Source: an uncultured Selenomonadaceae bacterium | Lineage (GTDB): Bacteria > Bacillota > Negativicutes > Selenomonadales > Selenomonadaceae | Assembly (NCBI GenBank): GCA_905233135.1 | Contig: CAJOCQ010000012.1 | Coordinates: 1 to 55,847, forward strand | Length of the DNA: 55,847 bases | Direction: 5' to 3' | Shown here: piece by piece, positions 25,257 through 33,827 of the stretch | How the letters are laid out: every line of letters starts with the position of its first letter | How positions within the stretch are numbered: the stretch's first letter is position 1 | Made by a program: the position numbers and the translations under genes | The notes under the pieces: generated by a model | The model's database searches: none | What the model was told of the DNA's origin: nothing | Seen by the model: the letters and a program-made list of their open reading frames with translations, nothing else

Positions 25257-26338
25257 TCAATTTTTTCCTTGCAATATTTTTCCAAAAAAATATCACGAAT
25301 AAAATAACTCGTCAAGACCATCAGCGAAATATACAACATACTTAAATCGCGCAGTTCGCCCGGTACAACATACAGAAAATATAAAATCCCGTTAATCACT
25401 GCGGCAAATTTTATGTGATTTTTCCAGCCGTCATTTAAATGTTTCCACGAACTTTTTGCAATGAACAGCACGTAAATTATATGCAACAAAAACATTCTCG
25501 ACGGCAGCGGCACGCCGTAAATTGAATCCGTCAAAAAATATGTACTTACGTCAAAAATAAATTCCATATGTTCAAAGAATCGCCCGTCCGCCGCGTCGCC
25601 GGGATTGTTTATAAACATTTCACGAACGTACAAGTACGCAAGCCCCGAAAAAAATATTGAACCTAAAGTTATTGCGGCAGATTTTTTAACGTCGAAGTTT
25701 AGCCGCGTCAAAGGGTACAGCGTCGCCAAAAAAAAGAAAAATGATTCCTTATTCAGCGTCGCTATTGGAGCAAGTATCAGCAATGGAATAATTTTCCCGC
25801 GCAGTGCAAATTTCGCCGCCAAAAACATAAACATTATTTCTAAAATGTCGTAGTAGTAGCCGCCCAAAACTTCAAAGTACGGGAATATTAACGCAAACAG
25901 CATTGCGCCCAAAGTTCCTGCAACTTTATCCTGCAAAACTTCAGAAAGTAAGCCGCGCAAAATCCATACCGCCGCAAAAAAACTCAAGAAACATATTCCG
26001 AACATTAAATAATATTCCAAAATATATTTTTGCGGAATTGACGCCTGCGCGAAGCGTTTTTCAATGTGCTTTTTTTCGATTAGCCTTGCAGATAATTTTT
26101 CTTTGGTTTCTGCGGGAATTATTTCAACTGTTGATTTTACGATTACGGGCAAAAGTTGCCGATGAATGAACGGGCGTTTTGCAGTATTTTCAATCATTGC
26201 GGTAAAGCCGAAAGTTTCTGCGTCGTCGCGCAGTGCCCACTTTACGAAGAAGCCGCAAAAGCCCGCCGCTGATATTGTCAATATTAAAAATATCAGCATT
26301 AATTTTTTTATCCATTTTTCGGCGTTAAAATTTTTCAA
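25253..26338 (-). CDS. Polytopic membrane protein of unknown function
   Basis: 361 residues with about nine or ten membrane helices. The conserved-looking stretch near residue 50, ENTAKRPFIHRQLLPVIVKS, lies in an outside loop after the first helix; this P(F/W)xxRxLLP pattern also occurs in uncharacterised polytopic proteins that I cannot name further. Another notable segment is FPYFEVLGGYYYDILEIMFM. It could be a lipid-linked sugar transferase-type protein but no catalytic motif is certain. TTG start at 26338. Overlaps the chromate transporter gene by 4 bp. Confidence 0.6.
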   Translation of the reverse strand: MKNFNAEKWIKKLMLIFLILTISAAGFCGFFVKWALRDDAETFGFTAMIENTAKRPFIHRQLLPVIVKSTVEIIPAETKEKLSARLIEKKHIEKRFAQASIPQKYILEYYLMFGICFLSFFAAVWILRGLLSEVLQDKVAGTLGAMLFALIFPYFEVLGGYYYDILEIMFMFLAAKFALRGKIIPLLILAPIATLNKESFFFFLATLYPLTRLNFDVKKSAAITLGSIFFSGLAYLYVREMFINNPGDAADGRFFEHMEFIFDVSTYFLTDSIYGVPLPSRMFLLHIIYVLFIAKSSWKHLNDGWKNHIKFAAVINGILYFLYVVPGELRDLSMLYISLMVLTSYFIRDIFLEKYCKEKIE

Positions 26339-26445
26339 TTTGTAACAAGCCTTTCAATTTGTCGGTAAAAAATTTTTTAATTGAAAGTTTTATCTGATAA
26401 GCTGAAAAATTTTTTGGAAGTTAAAATTTCTACCGTCAAAATTTT

Positions 26446-27621
26446 TTAATTTGTAAAAAGCCCTTTCAACTTGTCGAGGAAAGATTTTTGTTCGGGGTTA
26501 TTATTATCGTTGCCGCCTTTGTCAAAGTCCTGCAAAAGTTTTCTTTGGTAGGCAGAAAGATTTTTCGGCGTCAAAACTTTAATTTTAACGAACTCATCGC
26601 CGCGCCCTTCGCCGCGCAAAACTTGAATACCTTTGCCGCGAATTTTTAAAACAGTGCCGGATTGAATCCCTTCGGGGATTTTCAATTCAACTCTGCCGTC
26701 AATCGTCGGAGCGTCAATCGTTGCGCCCAATGTCGCCTGTACAAAACTAATCGGCACTTCACAAAAAACATTAATGCCTTCGCGCGTGAAAATCGGGTGA
26801 GGCTTAATGTTAAGATAAACGTACAAATCGCCGTTGGGACCGCCGCGCTCGCCCGCTTGTCCGCCGTTTTGAATGCGCAGGCGGTTTCCTGTATCAACGC
26901 CTTTTGGAATACTGATTCTAATATCTTTATCTACGCGCACTTTGCCCGAGCCGTGACAATGCCCGCAAGGCGTTTTAATAATTTTGCCCGTGCCGTGACA
27001 GCGTTCGCAAGGACGCGCGTTTGAAATTGTACCAAAGGGCGTTTTGGTTATGGTTTGTCTCATACCGCTGCCCTTACAATCGGGACAAGTTTCGGGCGAA
27101 GTGCCTTTAGCCGCGCCCGTGCCGCCGCACTCTTCGCAATTTTCCATTCGCGGTACTTTAATTGTCATATCTTTACCAAAAGCCGCGTCTTCAAAACTAA
27201 TATTTAAATCGTAGCGTAAATCTGCGCCTTTAACGGGACCTGCATTTCTTTGAGTTCTGCGTGCGCGCCCGCCGCCGAAAAATTGTTCAAAAATATCGCC
27301 CATATCGAAGCCGCCGCCCGCGCCGCCGAAAATATCGCTAAAGTCAAAGCCTGCCGCGCCTGCACCGCCGCCACCGCCTGCGCCGCCCGTAAAGGCCGCG
27401 TGTCCGAATTGGTCATATTGCGCGCGTTTTTGCGGGTCTTTCAAAATATCGTACGCAACATTAATTTCTTTCATTTTTTGTTCAGCGGTTTTAGGGTCGT
27501 CGTGATTTAAATCGGGGTGATATTTTTTAGCAAGCTTTTTGTACGCTTTTTTAATTTCGTCGTCAGTTGCATTTTTGTTGACGCCGAGAATTTCATATAA
27601 ATCTTTTGGTTTATCCGCCAT
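26446..27621 (-). CDS. dnaJ: Chaperone DnaJ
   Basis: 391 residues. J domain with HPD (KKLAKKYHPDLNHDDPKTAE), glycine-rich linker (about 75-120), four zinc-binding repeats CEECGGTG, CPDCKGSG, CERCHGTG, CGHCHGSG, and the C-terminal peptide-binding domain (GDLYVYLNIKPHPIFTREG). Delivers clients to DnaK and stimulates its ATPase. ATG at 27621 chosen because AAGGTGG precedes it; the in-frame start at 27642 lacks a site. It follows dnaK with two hairpins between them. Confidence 0.97.
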   Translation of the reverse strand: MADKPKDLYEILGVNKNATDDEIKKAYKKLAKKYHPDLNHDDPKTAEQKMKEINVAYDILKDPQKRAQYDQFGHAAFTGGAGGGGGAGAAGFDFSDIFGGAGGGFDMGDIFEQFFGGGRARRTQRNAGPVKGADLRYDLNISFEDAAFGKDMTIKVPRMENCEECGGTGAAKGTSPETCPDCKGSGMRQTITKTPFGTISNARPCERCHGTGKIIKTPCGHCHGSGKVRVDKDIRISIPKGVDTGNRLRIQNGGQAGERGGPNGDLYVYLNIKPHPIFTREGINVFCEVPISFVQATLGATIDAPTIDGRVELKIPEGIQSGTVLKIRGKGIQVLRGEGRGDEFVKIKVLTPKNLSAYQRKLLQDFDKGGNDNNNPEQKSFLDKLKGLFTN

Positions 27622-27646
27622 AATTTCCACCTTCCAACACAAATAA

Positions 27647-27756
27647 CGGGAAGAGAGAAAATTTCTCCCCTCCCGCCTGTTTTAGGGTTCCAAGGTTCCA
27701 GGAATTAGGGATTTTTACTTTTCACTATTCCCTATTACTTGGTGCCTTGGCTCCCT
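27647..27756. repeat. Two hairpins between dnaK and dnaJ
   Basis: The first (27647-27675) pairs CGGGAAGAGAGAAA with TTTCTCCCCTCCCG. The second (27684-27756) pairs AGGGTTCCAAGGTTCC/AGGAATTAGGGA with TCCCTATTACTTGG/TGCCTTGGCTCCCT and belongs to the word-repeat class. They probably lower dnaJ expression relative to dnaK or protect the dnaK mRNA end. Confidence 0.7.
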
Positions 27757-29591
27757 TACTTTTCAGTATACTCGGCGTCAATGGTGCCGTCGTCATTTTT
27801 CTTGGTATTAGTATTTTCTTTTTGCTGTTGAGTATCTTGAGAATATTGTTGATTATTTGCGCCGTTTTGATAAGCAGCAGAACTAACTTTATAAATTGCT
27901 TGGCGAACTTCTTCAGTTTTATTTTTGAGAGTGTCAACGTCAGCAGAATTCAAATCGTTTTTGAGAGAATCAGCCGCCGTGCGAACGTCTTTAATTAAAT
28001 CGTCGCTGACTTTGCCTTCAAAGTCCTTGCAAAGTTTTTCAGCTTGGTAAACAGTTTGTTCGGCGTCGTTTTTGGCGTCAACAGCTTCACGTTGCTTTTT
28101 ATCGTCAGCGGCGTTGGCTTCAGCCTCTTTAACCATTCTGTCAATATCTTCCTTGCTCATACCGCTTGAAGATTGAATGGTAATTTTTTGTTCGCGCCCC
28201 GTGCCTTTATCTCTTGCAGAAACATTAACAATACCGTTTGCGTCAATGTCAAAAGTAACTTCAATTTGAGGAACTCCGCGCGGCGCAGGCGGAATATCTG
28301 AAAGTACGAAACGCCCTAAAGTTTTATTGCCGGCCGCCATTTCGCGTTCGCCCTGCAAAACGTGAATTTCAACGCTGGATTGATTATCAGCCGCAGTTGA
28401 GAAAATTTGAGATTTTTGAGTAGGAATAGTTGTATTGCGTTCAATAATTTTTGTGCAAACGCCGCCAAGTGTTTCAATACCGAGTGAAAGCGGCGTAACA
28501 TCCAAAAGTAAAACGTCTTTAACTTCGCCCGCAAGTACGCCGCCTTGAATAGCCGCGCCGACTGAAACGCATTCGTCGGGGTTAATTCCCTTTGAAGGTT
28601 CTTTGCCCAAAATTTCACGAATAGCATTTTGAACAGCGGGGATTCTTGTTGAGCCACCGACCAAAATAATTTTGTCAATATCTTTGCCCGTCAAGCCTGC
28701 GTCTTTCATAGCGGCTTTTGTCGGACCCATTGTACGTTCAACCAAATCGCGTGTAAGTTCGTCGAATTTTGCGCGCGTCAAAGTTAAATCCAAATGTTTG
28801 GGACCGCTTGCGTCCGCCGTGATAAACGGCAAATTGATATTTGTTGAAGTCATTGAGCTTAATTCGATTTTCGCTTTTTCAGCGGCTTCAATCAAACGTT
28901 GCGCCGCCATTTTATCTTTTGAAAGGTCAACGCCGTTATCTTTCTTAAATTCGCCAACCATCCAATCCATAACTTTTTTATCGAAGTCGTCGCCGCCCAA
29001 ATGTGTATCGCCGTTAGTTGCCTGTACGTCGAAAGTACCTTCAGTCAATTCCAAAATCGAAACATCGAAAGTACCGCCGCCCAAGTCGAAAACTAAAACG
29101 GTTTCATCGTTGTCTTTATCCAAGCCGTAAGCAAGAGCCGCCGCCGTCGGTTCGTTAATAATTCTCAAAACTTCGAGCCCTGCAATTTTGCCTGCGTCTT
29201 TTGTAGCTTGGCGTTGGCTGTCATTGAAGTAAGCGGGAACAGTGATAACTGCTTGAGTTACAGTTTCGCCGAGATAAGCTTCAGCATCCGCCTTAAGTTT
29301 TTGAAGTACCATTGCGGAAATTTCGGGCGGGGTGTAGTCTTTGCCGTCGATGGAAACTTTGTAACTTTCGCCCATATGGCGTTTGATTGAAGAAATTGTT
29401 CTGTCAGGATTTGAAACGGCTTGACGCTTTGCAAGCTGTCCTACAAGTCTTTGACCGTCTTTCGTGAAACCTACAACTGAAGGAGTAATTCTGCTGCCTT
29501 CGGGATTTGTAATAACTGTAGGTTCGCCGCCTTCCAAAACACTTACAACACTGTTTGTAGTTCCTAAATCTATACCGATAACTTTACTCAT
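27756..29591 (-). CDS. dnaK: Chaperone DnaK (Hsp70)
   Basis: 611 residues. The ATPase domain has [47 protein letters not shown] and [13 protein letters not shown]; the linker is [16 protein letters not shown]; the substrate domain and a lid ending [12 protein letters not shown] follow. The nucleotide-binding domain lacks the extra segment usual in Gram-negative proteobacterial DnaK (TDGEFEVKSTNGD corresponds to [13 protein letters not shown] here). Ribosome site GGAGG. Preceded by grpE with an intergenic repeat of about 200 bp between them. Confidence 0.98.
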   Translation of the reverse strand: MSKVIGIDLGTTNSVVSVLEGGEPTVITNPEGSRITPSVVGFTKDGQRLVGQLAKRQAVSNPDRTISSIKRHMGESYKVSIDGKDYTPPEISAMVLQKLKADAEAYLGETVTQAVITVPAYFNDSQRQATKDAGKIAGLEVLRIINEPTAAALAYGLDKDNDETVLVFDLGGGTFDVSILELTEGTFDVQATNGDTHLGGDDFDKKVMDWMVGEFKKDNGVDLSKDKMAAQRLIEAAEKAKIELSSMTSTNINLPFITADASGPKHLDLTLTRAKFDELTRDLVERTMGPTKAAMKDAGLTGKDIDKIILVGGSTRIPAVQNAIREILGKEPSKGINPDECVSVGAAIQGGVLAGEVKDVLLLDVTPLSLGIETLGGVCTKIIERNTTIPTQKSQIFSTAADNQSSVEIHVLQGEREMAAGNKTLGRFVLSDIPPAPRGVPQIEVTFDIDANGIVNVSARDKGTGREQKITIQSSSGMSKEDIDRMVKEAEANAADDKKQREAVDAKNDAEQTVYQAEKLCKDFEGKVSDDLIKDVRTAADSLKNDLNSADVDTLKNKTEEVRQAIYKVSSAAYQNGANNQQYSQDTQQQKENTNTKKNDDGTIDAEYTEK

Positions 29592-29644
29592 AATTTATGC
29601 CTCCAAATTTTTAAGCTGTTAGAAATTTTAAAAAAGAAAAATCT

Positions 29645-29780
29645 GTCGGCGCGCAGGACGCGCGCCCTTCCCGCGCAAATCGCGTGATGCGATTTCAGCG
29701 GGTCTCCTGCTAAGCTTGCTATTAAAAGCACTTTTCTTTGGTACTTTCTTTTTTGCTTCGGAAAAAGAAAGTACATTTAA
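29645..29780. repeat. Modular intergenic repeat, copy 3 (inverted), with GC hairpins
   Basis: From left: GGCGCGC-AGGAC-GCGCGCC (29648-29666), a perfect 7-bp stem with loop AGGAC. Then CCCGC..AAATCGC-GTGAT-GCGATTT..GCGGG (29670-29702), a two-part stem. Then AAAGCACTTTTCTTTG and the A/T hairpin GTACTTTC...GAAAGTAC (29741-29774) ending GTACATTTAA. It lies between grpE and dnaK. Confidence 0.75.
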
Positions 29781-29802
29781 AATTTTAAAATTAATTTTGT
29801 CT

Positions 29803-30378
29803 TCAAGAATTATTAACAACCTGAACCATACTAGGGCGAATGACTTTACCGCGTGCAATGTAGCCGCGTTGAAATTCAGCAAAAATTGCGCCGTCTTCTT
29901 TAGTTTCGTCTTGCACTGCGCCGACTGCCTGATGAAAATTCGGGTCAAACATTTTATCTTTGGTGTCGATAGGTTCAAGCCCGTGTTTCGTCAAAGCATT
30001 AACAGTTTCGGTTTTAATCATTTCAATACCTTTGCGCAATGTTTCAACGTCTGAATTTTCGCCTTCAGCCGCGCTTGATGCTCTTTCAAGATTATCCAGG
30101 AGCGGCAATAAATCTGTCAAAAAACTTTGTTCAATGGCGGCGGTAAGTTCCAATTTTTCCTTCGCCGCGCGTTTTCTGAAATTGTCAAAATCTGCCTGCA
30201 GTCTCAAAAGTCTGTCATTTTTGGCGGCGAGTTCGTCTTTGACTTTTTCCATTTCCGCCAATAAATTTAAATCGTTGTTTTCCGGTTTTATTTCTTCCGG
30301 TGAAGAAGCCAAATTTGAATTTAATTCTGCGCTGTCACCGTCCTCATTTTCAACTACAATCTTTTTGTTTTCTGCCAA
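29803..30378 (-). CDS. grpE: Nucleotide exchange factor GrpE
   Basis: 191 residues. An acidic N-terminal third (ENEDGDSAELNSNLASSPEE), a long coiled coil (VKDELAAKNDRLLRLQADFD NFRKR), and the beta domain ending HGLEPIDTKDKMFDPNFHQA, GYIARGKVIRPSMVQVV. Releases ADP from DnaK. TTG start at 30378 behind AGGGG. The usual upstream hrcA repressor gene is absent; the next gene is the divergent dicarboxylate carrier. Confidence 0.95.
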   Translation of the reverse strand: MAENKKIVVENEDGDSAELNSNLASSPEEIKPENNDLNLLAEMEKVKDELAAKNDRLLRLQADFDNFRKRAAKEKLELTAAIEQSFLTDLLPLLDNLERASSAAEGENSDVETLRKGIEMIKTETVNALTKHGLEPIDTKDKMFDPNFHQAVGAVQDETKEDGAIFAEFQRGYIARGKVIRPSMVQVVNNS

Positions 30379-30392
30379 CTCATCAACCCCTT

Positions 30393-30460
30393 TTTAGGTG
30401 CTAGGTTTTAGGTGTCAGGTGTTAGGGAGAAAATTCCTCGACGCCTTTACCTAAACTTTA
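30393..30460. repeat. Weak word-repeat hairpin in grpE leader
   Basis: TTAGGTGCTAGGTTTTAGGTGTCAGGTGTTAGGG followed by CCTTTACCTAAAC. The right arm is short, so pairing is partial (TTTAGGT with ACCTAAA). It lies in the grpE 5' leader. Confidence 0.4.
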
Positions 30461-30491
30461 GAGCAAACATTCTTTTTTATTTGCGTTGCAA

Positions 30492-30520
30492 AGGTTACCA
30501 CTAATTGGTCAAATTGTCAA
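30492..30520 (-). promoter_or_regulatory. Promoter of grpE-dnaK-dnaJ
   Basis: On the minus strand TTGACA (30520-30515), 17 bp, TAACCT (30497-30492). The -35 box is followed by a second TTGAC (TTGACAATTTGACC). I see neither a CIRCE element (TTAGCACTC-N9-GAGTGCTAA) nor a correctly spaced CtsR site. Confidence 0.6.
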
Positions 30521-30636
30521 CAAGTTTTTTTAATTTATCGAAAAAACGGCGCAGTTGCAGGAAATGACTTTAGACAATCGAATAATTTTTAAAGTACCAA
30601 AATTCAGTAGCAAATTTTTTAGGGGAAGGTGATTTT

Positions 30637-31977
30637 ATGGAAATGGCACTTAGTTTTATCGTACTGTTAATTTGTTTGATTGTCGGCGTACGACACGGCG
30701 GGATAGGCTTAGCCGTAATAAGCGGAATAGGACTTGTAACATATGTATTTGTATTCGGCTACAAGCCCGGCTCGCCGCCAATAGATGTTATGCTGACAAT
30801 TTTGGCGGTTGTAACCTGCGCGGGGTTTTTGCAAACTTCGGGCGGCTTAACGGTTATGTTGCAGTACGCAGAAAAATTTTTGCGCAATAATCCTAAACAC
30901 GTAACAATTTTGGCACCTTTAACGACGTGGTTTTTAACTGTACTTTGCGGCACGGGGCACGTTGTTTACACGATGTTTCCAATTATTTACGATATTGCAA
31001 TTAAACAAAATATTCGCCCTGAAAGACCAATGGCGGTTTCTTCGGTTGCGTCGCAAATGGGAATTTGCGCCTCTCCCGTTTCAGTTGCAATAGTTTCAAT
31101 CGTAGGTTTTATGGCAACGGCGGGTTATCATTACACCGTTTTACAAATTTTGGCGGTATCAATTCCTGCAACGGGACTTGGCGTATTTTTTGCGGCGTTA
31201 TGGAGTTACAGGCGCGGCAAAGATTTAGATAAAGATGAAGACTTTCAAAACTTTATCAAAGACCCTGAAAATAAAGCGTACGTTTACGGCGATTCTGAAT
31301 CATTGCAGGGCAAAGAATTGCCGTCAAGTTTCTATCACGCAATGTACATTTTCTTTGGCGGAATTTTGGTAATTGCGGCACTCGGCAATTTTCCTGATTT
31401 ATTGCCGCACTTCCCGAACGCAAAGGGCGAAATGAAGGCAATTTCAATGACTGCCGTTATTCAAATGGTAATGTTGTTGGTTGCAGCAATAATTTTGTTC
31501 GTCTGCAAAGTCAAAGCAAAAGATGTCGGAAATAGTCAAGTTTTTAAATCGGGTATAGTTGCGCTTGTTTCAGTTTACGGCGTAGCGTGGATGGCTAATA
31601 CAGCATTTGGCGCACATATGGGATTTTTAAAAGAATTTTTGGGTAACGCGGTTGCAGAATATCCTTGGGCGTTTGCAATTATTGCGTTCTTGACTTCAAA
31701 ACTTGTAAACTCTCAAGCGGCGGCAATAGCAATAGTTTTCCCAATGGCTTTAAGCGTCGGAATGGATCCTGTAATTATTATGTCGTTTATCAGCGCGTGC
31801 TACGGTTATTTCTTCCTGCCGACTTATCCTTCAGATTTGGCTTGTATCGGCTTTGACCGTTCAGGCACAACGAAAATCGGCAAATACATTTTGAATCATT
31901 CGTTTATGATACCCGGTTTAATCGGCGTCATAAGCGGTTGCTGCGTCGGATTTGTAATGGCGCACCTTGTTTTATAA
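30637..31977 (+). CDS. Anaerobic C4-dicarboxylate carrier, DcuA/DcuB type
   Basis: 446 residues, the same length as Escherichia coli DcuB, and all hydrophobic apart from loops. Signatures: RHGGIGLAVISGIGLVTYVF, FLTVLCGTGHVVYTMFPIIY, RPERPMAVSSVASQMGICAS and the C-terminal FFLPTYPSDLACIGFDRSGT. These carriers exchange fumarate, malate or aspartate for succinate during fumarate respiration or succinate fermentation, which fits malate dehydrogenase in this window. DcuA and DcuB cannot be told apart here. Ribosome site GGGGAAGG. Confidence 0.9.
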   Translation: MEMALSFIVLLICLIVGVRHGGIGLAVISGIGLVTYVFVFGYKPGSPPIDVMLTILAVVTCAGFLQTSGGLTVMLQYAEKFLRNNPKHVTILAPLTTWFLTVLCGTGHVVYTMFPIIYDIAIKQNIRPERPMAVSSVASQMGICASPVSVAIVSIVGFMATAGYHYTVLQILAVSIPATGLGVFFAALWSYRRGKDLDKDEDFQNFIKDPENKAYVYGDSESLQGKELPSSFYHAMYIFFGGILVIAALGNFPDLLPHFPNAKGEMKAISMTAVIQMVMLLVAAIILFVCKVKAKDVGNSQVFKSGIVALVSVYGVAWMANTAFGAHMGFLKEFLGNAVAEYPWAFAIIAFLTSKLVNSQAAAIAIVFPMALSVGMDPVIIMSFISACYGYFFLPTYPSDLACIGFDRSGTTKIGKYILNHSFMIPGLIGVISGCCVGFVMAHLVL

Positions 31978-31996
31978 AATTAAAGGAGGCGGCGTT

Positions 31997-32350
31997 ATGA
32001 GAAAAATTTTTGTAATGTTTGCATTGGCGGCAGTTTTTATAATTCAAATGACGCCCGCCTCTGCAAAAGAAGTTTTTGTCGGTACAAGATACGGCTTAGA
32101 TTTTTATGTTGATACAACGTTGATTGAATATACTTCCGGCAATACTTTTTATGTAATAATCAACGAATACTTGGGCGATGAGTTGTACGATTCCGGCGAA
32201 TGGAAATTTTATAATGAACATTTTGACGGCAGCGGTATATGGTATTTTGACTATTATTATATTGGAACAAGAATACCCGTCAGCCGTGAACAAACGGCAG
32301 AAAAAATTCTTAAAACTTGCAGAATTTATGAAAGTCGAATTTCAATCTAA
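31997..32350 (+). CDS. Small secreted protein of unknown function
   Basis: 117 residues. Signal peptide (IFVMFALAAVFIIQMTPASA, cleavage after ASA), then a mature domain of about 95 residues rich in Tyr and Phe (YNEHFDGSGIWYFDYYYIG) and a C-terminal helix AEKILKTCRIYESRISI. Not recognised; it resembles small exported proteins of Negativicutes that carry a surface-exposed beta fold, but that is impression only. AGGAGG at 31984-31989 fixes the ATG at 31997. A decayed second copy follows at once. Confidence 0.7.
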   Translation: MRKIFVMFALAAVFIIQMTPASAKEVFVGTRYGLDFYVDTTLIEYTSGNTFYVIINEYLGDELYDSGEWKFYNEHFDGSGIWYFDYYYIGTRIPVSREQTAEKILKTCRIYESRISI

Positions 32351-32360
32351 ATTCCAGGCT

Positions 32361-32592
32361 ATGAAAAAATTTTTTGCAATTTTCGCCGTAATGTTCGCAG
32401 TAATTTTTGTTGGCAAAGTTTCGGCGCAGGAAGTTTAATTCGGGACAACGGCAACGGCAGTTTTAACAATGTCAACGAGTGGAAAATTGATACGGCAAAT
32501 ATAATCCTGTAAGCAGCAACAAATTTGCGAAAGAAATTCTGCGCGTTTGTCAGCTGTACGATTCACGCATTTCAACAAGAATTGGTTACTGA
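32361..32592 (+). pseudogene. Decayed copy of the small secreted protein
   Basis: Starts with ATG and a good signal peptide (MKKFFAIFAVMFAVIFVGKV SAQEV), then stops after 25 codons. Further on, in another frame, NKFAKEILRVCQLYDSRIST matches the C-terminal helix AEKILKTCRIYESRISI of the gene upstream, ending at a TGA at 32590. The middle is shortened by more than 100 bp relative to the intact copy. So this is a tandem duplicate that lost its core. The signal peptide fragment may still be translated. Confidence 0.7.
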
Positions 32593-32604
32593 AGTTAAAA
32601 TTTC

Positions 32605-32632
32605 AGCTCCGCCGCGTGCGGGGCTTTTTTTA
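32605..32632 (+). terminator. Intrinsic terminator
   Basis: AGCTCCGC-CGCGT-GCGGGGCT followed by TTTTTT, behind the dicarboxylate carrier and secreted-protein genes. Confidence 0.85.
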
Positions 32633-32661
32633 TTGTTAGAAAAATTTTTGCGTGGTATAAT
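32633..32661 (+). promoter_or_regulatory. Promoter of PfkB-type kinase gene
   Basis: TTGTTA (32633-32638), 17 bp spacer, TATAAT (32656-32661), 25 bp before the ATG at 32686. It overlaps the tail of the preceding terminator. Confidence 0.7.
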
Positions 32662-32685
32662 TGCAAAAAATTTTTAGGTGATGTT

Positions 32686-33714
32686 ATGGAAAAATCAGAT
32701 TGGAAAAATTTTTTTGAAAAGAAAGTCGGCAAGTGCAAAATTTTGGTTGTCGGCGATATTATGATTGACAAATATTATTATGGCGATGTTCACAAGTTCG
32801 CAAGTGACGCGCCCGTCCCCGTTGCAAAAATTACCAAGCGGCGAAACAGTTTAGGCGCAGCGGCGAACGTTGCAAGCAATTTGGCGTTGCTCGGCTGTCA
32901 AACTTTTTTGGCGGGATTCGTCGGCGAAGACCATAATTTTGAAACTTTGTCAGAACAGCTCAAAACTTGCAAGATTAATCAAGACGGCTTAATTAAAACT
33001 GATTCGCCGACAACAACGAAGGTTAGAGTTATCAGCGGACATCAGCAAATGTTCAGAATGGATTTTGAGGACAGCGCAACCAAGCCCGAAGAAAAATATA
33101 CCGCGCTTGAAAAATATATTCGCAGTCTTTTAAATGACAGCCTCGACGCGGTAGTTATTGCGGATTATGAAAAGGGCGTCTGCACTGAATATTTTTGCAA
33201 AAATGTTATAAAGTACGCGCACGATCACGGAGTCCCCGTTACGGTTATGCCGTACGGACAACGCTGGATAAAGTACGAACACGCCGATTACGTCACGCCG
33301 AATATTGCAAAAATTAATAAGGTTATGCTTGCACCAATCAGCGGCGAAGACGACGAAACCGTTGAACGCGCGGGGCGGTACGTTATGCGCAAATTTAAAA
33401 TTAAAAATGTTTTGGCAACGCGCTCGGCGCACGGAATTACTTTGGTTACAGAAAATGAAGTTGCGCACATTCCGACAAAATCGCAGGAAGTTTACGACAG
33501 CGCGGGCGTTGCAGATACGGTTGCTGCTGTTTTTTCAATGGCACTTGCGGGCGGCTTGAAACCTTCTGACGGCGCGTATATTACCAACGTTGCGGCGGGT
33601 ATCGTCGTTTCAAAATCCGGTACTTACGCTGTTTCAAAAAATGATATGATGAATGCAATGAATTTAAAAAATCTTGATTTTGAAGACGCTGTTAGTCTTC
33701 CCTATGCTGTTTGA
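32686..33714 (+). CDS. PfkB-family kinase, HldE kinase-domain-like
   Basis: 342 residues, similar to the kinase half of HldE/RfaE (heptose 7-phosphate kinase of LPS core synthesis). N-terminal ILVVGDIMIDKYYYGDVHKF and APVPVAKITKRRNSLGAAAN VASNLALLG are characteristic. Near the C-terminus the usual anion-hole and base motif DTxGAGDT reads DSAGVADTVAA: the aspartate is kept but the second and third glycines differ. It also has PYGQRWIKYEHADYVTPNIA where HldE has its PK...YxxAxxITPN motif. So the protein is HldE-related, with a possibly altered or lost kinase activity. No adenylyltransferase half follows. Confidence 0.75.
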   Translation: MEKSDWKNFFEKKVGKCKILVVGDIMIDKYYYGDVHKFASDAPVPVAKITKRRNSLGAAANVASNLALLGCQTFLAGFVGEDHNFETLSEQLKTCKINQDGLIKTDSPTTTKVRVISGHQQMFRMDFEDSATKPEEKYTALEKYIRSLLNDSLDAVVIADYEKGVCTEYFCKNVIKYAHDHGVPVTVMPYGQRWIKYEHADYVTPNIAKINKVMLAPISGEDDETVERAGRYVMRKFKIKNVLATRSAHGITLVTENEVAHIPTKSQEVYDSAGVADTVAAVFSMALAGGLKPSDGAYITNVAAGIVVSKSGTYAVSKNDMMNAMNLKNLDFEDAVSLPYAV

Positions 33715-33720
33715 TATTTA

Positions 33721-33799
33721 AGGAAACAGGAAACAGATTATAGGAAACAGTGTTTTGAATATGTACTCCCTTTGTCCTTTCTCCTAATTCCTGTTTCCT
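33721..33799. repeat. Word-repeat hairpin (AGGAAACAGG type)
   Basis: Left arm AGGAAACAGGAAACAGATTA then TAGGAAACAG; right arm CCCTTTGTCCTTTCTCCTAA then TTCCTGTTTCCT. The outer 10 bp pair perfectly (AGGAAACAGG/CCTGTTTCCT). It lies between the kinase gene and def; the right arm is repeated at 14848-14880. Confidence 0.7.
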
Positions 33800-33827
33800 A
33801 AAAAGCGACTGAAAGGAGCTTTTTATT

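Noticed and set aside
30501..30520. GGTCAAATTGTCAAC before grpE as a CtsR operator
   Set aside because: The spacing between the two repeats is two bases too short for the CtsR heptad pattern, and the second repeat is imperfect. It is better explained by the -35 box of the promoter.
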